From contig JASANG010001546.1 in NCBI GenBank assembly GCA_030248215.1, forward strand, positions 124,001-188,000: DNA of 64,000 nucleotides, in the 5' to 3' direction. Positions 57,901 through 64,000 of this stretch are shown piece after piece; within the stretch, counting starts at the first letter, position 1; every line of letters starts with the position of its first letter. A program made the position numbers and the translations under genes. The notes below the pieces were generated by a model. The model was not told the DNA's origin, made no database searches, and worked only from the letters and a program-made list of their open reading frames with translations. This stretch comes from Enoplolaimus lenunculus (lineage: Eukaryota; Nematoda; Enoplea; Enoplida; Thoracostomopsidae).

Positions 57901-60900
57901 GCTTTAGCCTTAGATAACGATTTCATTTAAGACTTTAGATTTAGGCTTTAGGTTTAGGTAAGCTGTTTATGAAATCTAATCCTACGCCTACGCCTATGAA
58001 CCTGTGGGGGTGAAGTGTACAATAGTTTTACGTGTAATTAGTTTTGAATTGCACCCTGTAATATTTTGAACTAAAATTTAAAAGTGAATAATTTAAGCTT
58101 TTCAACGCTATATATGGCCAATTAAATTATATGATACGAAACAGGTGTTCAGGGCACGACATATGTGCAAATTCTACTGATAATTTTTTTTAAACTTTAA
58201 TAAAATTTCATTTCAGATGACCGTAAACCATCTACAGTACCCATTTTAGTGCCACCAAAATCAATAACATTGAATCCTACCATCCTAAATAGCTATCAGA
58301 CAACTCCAGGTCCTCGCACAAACCACACTTCAAATGGATCAAACGAATCAAAAACGCCTTCAAGTACGGATCGCGGATCCGAAAACAATACGTCCGTTTC
58401 TGGGGTGGAACAACTGGCAACGAAAGAGACCCCTATTACCCGTCATGGTGATCCTTCTAATTCTGGTTACCAGGGTAAGTTAGAATTGTGAGGATCCAAG
58501 ACAAGAAAAGGGATTGTCAGTTGCGTATGGCAATGGCTCTTAAACCCCATTGACACGTGCAAGTTTTGCAGCGAGAAGTCGCAGCTGCAACTTGTACGAA
58601 ATACTTGCAGCTGCAAGGATTTTCAAACGAACATTCCGATTGACCAATCATACTGCAGATGCAAGATTCAAGCGACTTGCAACTGCGTTCACAGGTGTGA
58701 ATTAAATTCAGTAGCATAAATTCCAGTGAATAATTTGCAGATGCGAGAACTTCAAAGTTACTTTTTGACCAAACTTGCACATGCAAGTGGCACGTGCAAG
58801 GTTTTGCTGCAAAAACTTGCATATATTTAAAGAATTATTCAAAAATAAAACGAGTACATGCACTAACGGGCTGTATACTCTCCGAATTAGGGGGTCATCC
58901 AGGCCAAGCCCCCCATCCCCTCAACACGGATCAAAACCAAATTTTGTGTTAAAAATTTCGTATTAAAATTGCGTTTGGCTTCTTGCTCACTTTGCTTGTG
59001 ATCTTTTTCACTATTATGTCCTGTGCAGCCTATTTTTGGCAATTTCTGGTTCAGCTACTGGTTCTACCGATTTCCAGAATCTTATTCTTACGGCAACGAA
59101 TTTTGAAATCACTCGTTTTAAACGGTCATATTTCTTGTTGTGCCAGACAAAAATTTAAAATTTAAAATATTTATCACTGTTTCGTTTCATAAAATAATTA
59201 AAAGGCTGTCTAAAGTCAGACCAAACAGATCAAGTTACATTCAAAATCCTTTGATACGAACCGCTTGTAATGTATTGTTTGGCTACTGGCTTGTTTACAA
59301 GGGTATCGTTAATATTAATACAATTCTAAGTAGTTTCCGGTTGCTAACCCGGGTCTCGCGGTGGGGCGGCTACAAATAAAGCCAAAGGATCCACATTGAC
59401 ACCAACACAATTAAGGCAACACGAGGCTGCCCATTTGTGTCAGGGCATGGCACATTGGATCCGCGATTGATGTTTAATAATTTTGGCCCATGTAAAGATC
59501 AGGGCCGGAACGTTTTTCTGTGGACTGCAATAGAGTAAGCTTAAACTTTAACTAATTTTTTGCTTGGCTTAGGCGTAGGCTTAGGAATATGCTTAGCACT
59601 GTTCCACCCCTGTTATTTACATTGGCCATAATTTGCAAGGATGTCTTTGAAGAAAGTTCTGAGAAACTTTACCCCACCAGATGAAAAGCGTCTTGCACGA
59701 TTCGACCTCTGCTCCAGCCATAGGGGCGAACTGTCGTTTGTATGACCTAAGGGTATAAATTAAAGTTGTGCACCCCCTGATGAATTGAAATACTCAAGCG
59801 GAGAAAACGTCCAATTGGGCGACAAAGAAATCTGTATGCTTAGAATTGAACGGATATAATTGGACATCGTTTTTTATAAATTTTCTGACCAATAAAATAG
59901 CTTCATACAAAGCACTCATCCAGTTTCACTGAGGCAGCCATAAATGCGCCTATCCAATTGCGCAGATGCCGAACTTTGTTAGAAGCTGATTTGTAATGTT
60001 TTCTTAATATTAACCGCTTCTCACATACAGTTGACTATGGGCAACTCAGCGCAGTGTATATACGTTAAATAATATATATCGCACAGAGTTTAACAATTGC
60101 AACACGTGCACATAGCACTAAATTACCACATAAAAGTAGGTCTCAGCTGAAATAGAAAATATTCATGTGATAAAGGGTTAAATCTGTGTGTATTTATATT
60201 TCAGTTCATACTGCAAATCACAGGGGTCGTCACAACGATTATTTGTGGATATTTTTACCGATCATTTTTTTACTTTCCCTCGTCATCGTTGCGTTTGCGA
60301 TCTATCGTTTGTACACTTTGCGTGGTGAAAAGTTGAAACAAAAGAAAGCCTACTTAGACCGGTTGTCTGCGATGCCATGGACCGTCTCGAGGACTATGGA
60401 GTACGTCAACCAGGAGGCACGAGATCTAAATCAAGGGGACACAAGATCTAAGTCAAGGGCGCACGAGATTTAAGTCAAGGGGGCGCAAGAACTAAGTCAA
60501 GCGGGGGCGCGAGAACTTAGTCAAGTTTGGCACAAGATTTAAGTCAAGGGGGCGCAAGAACTAAGTCAATGAGGGGACGCAAGAACTAAGTCAATGGGGG
60601 CACAAGAACTATAGAGTAAGTCACGGGGGGTAGGGCTATTTTGAAATTTTTAGAAAACTGTATTGTAATACTTAGGTTTCAAAATCAGTACTTAAGGGTA
60701 CGGTATGTGGGTATTTGGCGTCATTCCTTTAGGTAACGTTAGCAAATGCTTTATTTTAAATTTTTTTTGCATATTTGAGCTTCTCATCAGCGTTGCTAAT
60801 CATTTCACACTCAAATTTAAACTTTGAAAATATTCGATTTTCCGAAATCTCAACTTAAATATTTTTTAAAATTTCAAATATGGGTTTGAAATGCTTTAGA

Positions 60901-63083
60901 TTAACAGGAGTCGCTAATTTTTTAAAGTCTATCCAGTGCTCGAATTGTCAAGTATGAGTAGCTTCTATTACCAGTTGATGATAGGTCTTGTAATTTTTGA
61001 ATCAATAAATGTTGAGTTGCCAAATTTAGCAAGCATTTCAGATGTGATCTGACTTTAATTGTGTGCCAATTTTGAGATCAGTAACTGCAACAGCTCTTCA
61101 GGTTGGAAATCTATAATTCGGTGATGGATGCTATACATATTTGAGAATATAGGCATAGAAGCGTAGTCATGATTTTACTGCAGGATGGTGTACTCTGAGA
61201 CAATTTTGGGTCCGAACGAATCCAGCATGCTTATTCTAGTGTGTATTCTTCATCGTTTTTTGAAGGGTTTGGGTTATTGTGGTGGGTATATATTCCTATA
61301 TCCTTTATCTTTGACCCGGAACCATATATCAGTATTAAGCAAACAACCGTTTCTCAGATTTGCTATGCGCCGTTGTTGTACACTTACCGGCTCACGATTA
61401 ACGTCATGCCTTAGGATTAGGCTAGGCGACCAATGTGTAGAACAGGGCCGTAATAGTAGTATAAGCGTATCCCGAAGCCAAAGCGTAACAATGAGCGTAT
61501 ATATAAGCTTAAACCTAAGCCTAAGCTAAAAATCAGTGTAAAGCTTAAGCTTACTCTATTGCTATCCCGCAGAATATCGTTCCGCCCCTGATTGTTACAT
61601 GAGCCGGCTATGCTTAAAAAAGCATCATTCAAACGCTTAGACCTTACGCTTGGATATGCTTATTCAACAAACCTAAGCCTAAGCTCGGGCCTACCGAGAC
61701 TAATCCTAAACCTAAACATAAATGTGCACGAAAAGTGTGCAAGAACCGGTTGCTGAGATTTAATAACATAAGTTGAAACGGGAGTCGCTTACCTTTACCC
61801 CCGTGTGCCCGTTATGGCTACGAGACCGGAAGTAGCAAATTTTGTGTCATTTCAGTGTTCCGGCAACATCCGAACAAACAATGGAAACCAACATTTTGTA
61901 CCGGGAGAAAGAAATTGTCGACGCCCTTGCGCGTGGCTTAGTGGACGAATACGAGCTCGCCTACGATCGTATTACCTTAGGTGAGCGGACCCATATCCAA
62001 AGACGGGCCAGGGTGACTCAGCTTACTGGGAAAATTTTGACTCACCCTAGAAAATTTAAACATTGATTATACGTCATCGAAAAAACCCTTGTATGCCCCT
62101 CCTAAATGAGGTCCATCAAGCAAGATGAGCTGGTCAGCGGAAACACAACGGCAGATTTACTGGACGCTATCCGTAGTGATGGGCATCCTTCAATCCACCG
62201 TTGCATTGACCAAAACGATTTTCAATCAATTAGGGATCTGTTTCCAGTCTGACCAGCGTCCATCACGTGTATACGTCAAAGGATCCATTTTGGTCCCGTT
62301 GATCCGTGATGTTGTGAACTTTCGTGTCTTTTCTGGATCCGATCCTGGATATGAACAATGACGACGGATCGCGACAGCTTCCCAATTTGGTTTTTGGCAA
62401 AATTTTTAAAATTCTCAACACGTATCAATGTACCATTAAGTCGCGGATCAGGAAGGTTATCCCAAGTGGTCGATTAAGGACGCTTTTTTTATTCAAGTGT
62501 CAGGGACATATTTATGGCTTGCGATAGGGACAAATAAACATTTAAAGACTTTACTGTCAGAAACGCACTTACAGATATTATACTCTCCGTCCCGAAATGG
62601 AATTTTGGCTGCGCATTTGACAGTAGTGTTTTACTTTGATACTTTACGAGGGTAACAACCGGAGGTGAAAAATATCAGAATGGAAAATTGGAAAACTTTG
62701 CCAGATCCGGAGATTATTTTCGGCCGAATCAGGAGGCGGCACGCCTTTGTTTTCGCTCTGCTGATTACAGCGGCGGATACAATAAATTTCTGTAAGGATG
62801 ACAAGATACAATCGTGGAAAGTAAGTCGAGAGCAAACGACAATCCGAACGCCATTTTAGTGTTGAACCGTAAATACAAAATTTTGGTTTTGATTGCTGTT
62901 TGGGGGGTTAGGCCGGGGTGGCCCTTGGATCCGCCAATGGCTGGCTGCGCTTATTTGAAATGTTTCTTAATTGTTTAGGCCGCATTATTGGTCAAGGTGC
63001 GTTTGGTCTTGTATTCTTGGGTCGCGCAGAATCGATCAGCGGTGTCGCTGGAAGTATCACAGTCGCAGTTAAGCAGCTTAAAT
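47873..63083 (+). CDS. Receptor tyrosine kinase, 5' part (ectodomain to kinase N-lobe); continues past the window
   Basis: Fourteen exons with consistent phases: 47873-48028, 49887-49974, 50676-50783, 51686-51777, 52430-52510, 53385-53481, 53780-53940, 56498-56581, 57056-57118, 57748-57811, 58217-58474, 60205-60400, 61856-61980, 62979-63083 (559 codons plus one base). Layout by residue: signal peptide 1-25; Cys hairpin around 42-65; FN3-like domain 1, about 86-205; FN3-like domain 2, about 210-331; Ser/Thr/Pro-rich N-glycosylated stalk 332-420; membrane segment about 430-452; juxtamembrane part ending DEYELAYDRITLG; then kinase GQGAFGLVFLG and VAVKQLK, with the ATP-anchoring Lys at about 556. 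The pattern ExDRITLG-x4-GxGxFGxV...VAVK is that of metazoan receptor tyrosine kinases, but I cannot assign a subfamily. Function (plasma-membrane receptor autophosphorylating on ligand) is inferred from the family. Catalytic loop and C-lobe exons are outside the window. Confidence 0.88.
48029..49886 (+). other. RTK intron 1
   Basis: Holds a C-rich repeat (48095-48250), a (TA)n tract at 48681-48696, a (TAA)n microsatellite at 48881-48914 and degenerate CCTAAG hexamers near 49740-49795. No exon seen. Confidence 0.5.
50246..50626. mobile_element. Family K inverted-repeat transposon in RTK intron 2
   Basis: Ends CGTAGCCCAAGTCGTAATTT and its inverse (AAATTACGACTTGGGTTACG). Inner GGGCTAGCCCAAATCGTAAT repeats part of the terminus. 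Confidence 0.7.
50676..53481 (+). CDS. RTK exons 3-6: FN3-like domain 1
   Basis: Exons 50676-50783, 51686-51777, 52430-52510 and 53385-53481 together encode about 120 residues. PPRNLTVSLSV gives strand A, IKWDAEP is the strand-B Trp hallmark of FN3, and GCTYTIEMHSKP is the tyrosine-corner strand F. Extra cysteines (DIGCQ, HGC, PEC, CDC) suggest disulphides not present in plain FN3 domains. Introns carry transposon copies but the splice frame is intact. Confidence 0.8.
50784..51685 (+). other. RTK intron 3 with family I repeats
   Basis: About 50960-51545 repeats the GTACCCGGCACGCGTTGCGT and CAAGAGTGGATGATGCGTAC motifs in both orientations. No exon seen. Confidence 0.5.
51870..52158. mobile_element. 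GGCC family B MITE with expanded hexamer core (RTK intron 4)
   Basis: GGCCAGTGTAAGGAACAGGG ... CCCCTGATCTTTACATGGGCC. Its core is a long run of degenerate CCTAAG/TTAGGC hexamers (51915-52080). Flanks CAATTAAC / AAATTAAC (7 of 8). Confidence 0.85.
52665..52926. mobile_element. AGGGTTGCGCTATAC-family element (RTK intron 5)
   Basis: Ends AGGATTGCGCTATAC and GTATAACGCAGCCCT are inverted. The interior is GC-rich CCGTCCGT on the left and ACGGACGG on the right, forming a long imperfect hairpin. Same family as 57181-57669. Confidence 0.75.
53075..53355. mobile_element. Family E inverted-repeat transposon (RTK intron 5)
   Basis: Ends TAAGCCCTCTTCACACGTGC..AAGTTTTTGCTGCGAGAAC and the inverse, about 45 bp. 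Interior CTTGCAGCTGCAA. It ends 29 bp before the exon at 53385. Copies at 58541-58828 and, decayed, 16580-17890. Confidence 0.75.
53780..57811 (+). CDS. RTK exons 7-10: FN3-like domain 2
   Basis: Exons 53780-53940, 56498-56581, 57056-57118 and 57748-57811. PTPKNIQIETF and ARIQWSYRF give the FN3 A and B strands, and DEHKLRIFAVSPQIC the F strand and a final Cys. The exon 6/7 junction creates an Asn-Gln-Ser glycosylation site across the split codon. The open frame upstream of 53780 back to 53608 is excluded by the TTTTAG acceptor and by phase. Confidence 0.78.
54010..54391. repeat. AT-rich tandem array, 46-47 bp unit, about 8 copies
   Basis: The unit AAAATATTGAGAATTTTTTG..TTTCAATTTAAGACAAAT recurs at about 54021, 54067, 54115, 54161 and 54208 and onward. 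Neighbouring units differ slightly (GAATTTTTT versus GAAATTTTTTT). Confidence 0.85.
54739..54922. mobile_element. GGCC family A MITE (RTK intron 7)
   Basis: GGCCAATGTTACTTTTAATG ... CCCCTTAAAGTAACATGGGCC around CCTAAGCC hexamers. Flanks TTTTGGTG / TTTCGGTG (7 of 8). Confidence 0.82.
55171..55600. mobile_element. hAT-like MITE, CAGGGTTCCAACCGG ends (RTK intron 7)
   Basis: CAGGGTTCCAACCGGAACTA ... GAAATTCCGATGGAACCCTG, arms of GGAATCGGAA/GGAACCGGAA. No clean duplication. Confidence 0.7.
55903..56122. mobile_element. GGCC family B MITE (RTK intron 7)
   Basis: GGCCAATGTAAAGAACAGGG ... CCGCCCTTGATCTTTACATGGGCC. Core includes four perfect CCTAAG hexamers in a row near 55975-56000. Confidence 0.78.
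56582..57055 (+). other. RTK intron 8
   Basis: AT-rich; nothing recognised. Confidence 0.4.
57181..57669. mobile_element. AGGGTTGCGCTATAC-family MITE carrying a 31-bp minisatellite (RTK intron 9)
   Basis: Inverted ends AGGGTTGCGCTATAC (57181) and GTATAGAGCAACCCT (to 57669). The interior is a GC-rich tandem array. The same termini enclose the element at 52665-52926. Confidence 0.82.
57290..57590. repeat. GC-rich minisatellite, 31-bp unit
   Basis: The unit GTACGGGTGACGCACGGTGA followed by CGGACGGCGCC recurs every 31 bp (GGTGACGC at 57341, 57372, 57403...), about 8 units, preceded by shorter units of about 21 bp. Confidence 0.9.
57812..58216 (+). other. RTK intron 10
   Basis: TTAGGTTTAGG/CCTACGCCTA hexamers at 57900-58005, probably a decayed GGCC-family copy, with GCACCCTG at 58050-58057. 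Confidence 0.4.
58217..58474 (+). CDS. RTK exon 11: Ser/Thr/Pro-rich stalk
   Basis: Eighty-five codons starting DDRKPSTVPILVPPKSITL, low in hydrophobics, with clustered N-glycosylation sites (NHT, NGS, NES, NNT, NTS). A mucin-like stalk holding the FN3-like domains off the membrane is the simplest reading. Acceptor TTTCAG, donor GTAAGT. Confidence 0.82.
58541..58828. mobile_element. Family E copy (RTK intron 11)
   Basis: TAAACCCCATTGACACGTGC ... GCAAGGTTTTGCTGCAAAAA, full of GCAGCTGCAA motifs; same family as 53075-53355. Confidence 0.65.
58829..59484 (+). other. RTK intron 11, middle part
   Basis: A family L fragment (about 58885-59000) followed by sequence with no recognised gene. Confidence 0.4.
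59485..59627. mobile_element. GGCC family B MITE (RTK intron 11)
   Basis: GGCCCATGTAAAGATCAGGG ... CCCCTGTTATTTACATTGGCC with TTAGGC hexamers. Flanks ATAATTTT / ATAATTTG (7 of 8). Confidence 0.85.
60205..60400 (+). CDS. RTK exon 12: transmembrane segment and juxtamembrane start
   Basis: After RGRHNDY, a hydrophobic run from LWIFLPIIFLLSLVIVAF to AIYRLY is followed by the basic stop-transfer LRGEKLKQKK, fixing the cytoplasmic side. The donor GTACGT follows 60400 in phase 2. Reading through it stays open for about 24 codons into a minisatellite and then stops. Confidence 0.88.
60415..60613. repeat. G-rich minisatellite just after RTK exon 12
   Basis: Repeats of about 26-31 bp built on CAAGAACTAAGTCAAGGGGG, six to eight irregular units, starting about 14 bp after the exon end at 60400. 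Confidence 0.8.
60930..61158. repeat. Family G copy (RTK intron 12)
   Basis: GTATGAGTAGCTTCTATTAC then GTTGATGATAGGTCTTG ... GGATGCTATACATATTTGAG, matching 28180-28410 and 2339-2774. Confidence 0.5.
61428..61605. mobile_element. GGCC family B MITE (RTK intron 12)
   Basis: GACCAATGTGTAGAACAGGG ... GTTCCGCCCCTGATTGTTAC..GAGCC around CCTAAGC hexamers. Flanks GGCTAGGC / GGCTATGC (7 of 8). Confidence 0.82.
61856..63083 (+). CDS. RTK exons 13-14: juxtamembrane region and kinase N-lobe
   Basis: Exon 13 (61856-61980) encodes NILYREKEIVDALARGLVDE and then YELAYDRITL. Exon 14 (62979-63083) completes the Gly codon and encodes RIIGQGAFGLVFLGRAESIS, then GVAGSITVAVKQLK, before donor GTAAGT. GQGAFG is the nucleotide-binding loop, and the Lys of VAVK is the beta-3 lysine. 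The junction is phase 1 on both sides. No further kinase exon is visible up to 64000. Confidence 0.9.
61981..62978 (+). other. RTK intron 13
   Basis: A family M fragment at 62075-62130 and a family L end near 62885-62950 (GTGGCCCTTGGATCCGCCAATGG). The remaining open frames have no recognised product. Confidence 0.45.
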
Positions 63084-63821
63084 GTAAGTTTTAATATCTA
63101 TATTATTAAAGCTAGAACGCCACAATATGTATTTTGGGCAACTTTCCAGCGTTACTTTGTTTACAACATTTTCTCCGAACGAAGCGTGCTTTTTCAGTGG
63201 AATGAAAATTTGCATGCACATTTTTGTGGGTTCGTTAACTTTTGTACGTTGTGCAAACCTGGCTGACTATAATTCTTTAAAATAATTTTTGCTTCCTATT
63301 TTGGCATGAAAGAAAAGTTCGATGACAATTCAAACGACCCCAGATATTCAAAGCGTAGTTCAAAATATTATAGATCATCAATCCGCGCTATAGTAAAAAT
63401 TTGTCCAACCACCCGGTAGGGATCTGTGTACAAATAAAAGTTGCAACTAGCGTGTAGGTACAATTTCTTGAGGTACGTAGACGCTATTAATTGTCCCGAC
63501 TCACTAAGACATTTTTTGCAGTAGCGCGTGCAGTATAACGTGGATGTCCCATTAGTTCCAAATGTAACAATTTCAATATATTTTTTGGTCACCTCAGTCC
63601 AAATGTGAATTTGCTGATCCTGAAAGAAACTTGCAAATGCCATCAGATATTGTTACTAAGCGAGCTTGAAGCTCGTTTATTGCTAACCTTGATGGAATTA
63701 TGGTATTCCATGTTAGGTACCTGTCCACTAAAAGAGAACAAAGTCTGAGAAGCTAAGGTTTAGGCTTAGGTTTAGGTTAGTCTTAAACATACCATACAGT
63801 AAAACATTCGCCATTATTTTT

Positions 63822-63855
<34 letters not shown>

Positions 63856-64000
63856 TTATTGCTGTTGTTTATTGTTTTCTTTTTTCAATTTATAACATTG
63901 TTTAATTTGACTAAATTTGGTAAACACAAATTTTCAAATTAATTTTGTTCGGTAGATTTTTTTTGACCACAAACGAATCGAATTAAATTTTGAAAAACAA
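63084..64000 (+). other. RTK intron 14 (open at window end)
   Basis: No kinase exon found. TTAGG hexamers at 63758-63780 and a (TTG)n microsatellite at 63822-63854. A minus-strand frame of 91 codons (63368-63643) has a CTRYCKKC motif but no family I recognise. Confidence 0.5.

Noticed and set aside
63368-63643. Minus-strand frame of 91 codons with a Cys-x3-Cys-x2-Cys-like motif
   Set aside because: No recognised family, no splice partner, and inside an RTK intron; too little to call a gene.
1-64000. LTR retroelements, Polinton-like elements, CRISPR arrays, rRNA
   Set aside because: Looked for long direct repeats with viral-type frames, regularly spaced direct repeats and rRNA motifs; none seen.

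Overview
This is a window of an animal nuclear genome. It is AT-rich, with intron-bearing genes (GT..AG junctions), dense short inverted-repeat transposons and a truncated LINE. Nothing bacterial or viral is visible: no operons, no CRISPR array, no LTR or Polinton-like element. The phylum cannot be fixed from sequence alone. A receptor tyrosine kinase and a CAAP1 homologue point to Metazoa, and the many unfamiliar repeat families point to an invertebrate.

Three protein genes can be assembled exon by exon, with phase-consistent splice junctions except where noted. (1) On the minus strand, 22078 down to 8440, is a giant CAAP1-like gene of 8 exons and about 2,857 codons. The conserved CAAP1 domain lies in exons 2-3. 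A CAAP1-type C-terminal motif lies at the very end of a single 7.9-kb last exon. Between them is a huge acidic, RS-rich, low-complexity region. (2) On the plus strand, 30905-37137, is exportin-5 (about 1,307 codons if one tentative small exon is accepted). (3) On the plus strand, from 47873 past the right edge, is a receptor tyrosine kinase. Fourteen exons encode a signal peptide, a Cys hairpin, two FN3-like domains, an S/T/P-rich stalk, a membrane segment, the juxtamembrane part and the first kinase lobe (GxGxFG loop and VAVK lysine). The rest of the kinase lies beyond the window.

The genes do not look functionally linked. The first two are head to head but 8.8 kb apart. The intergenic blocks (1-8.4 kb, 22-30.9 kb, 37.1-47.9 kb) and most receptor introns are filled by non-autonomous DNA transposons. 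These can be sorted by termini and target duplications: several hAT-like families with 8-bp duplications (CAGGGTGCAACCGG ends; CAGGGATGGGC ends; two GGCC-ended families with cores of degenerate CCTAAG/TTAGGC hexamers), a TA-duplicating family with CACTGCAAAA ends, and further inverted-repeat families. There are also several satellites and minisatellites, among them a GC-rich 31-bp array inside a transposon in a receptor intron, a 46-47-bp AT-rich array, and a G-rich array beginning just after the donor of the membrane-segment exon.
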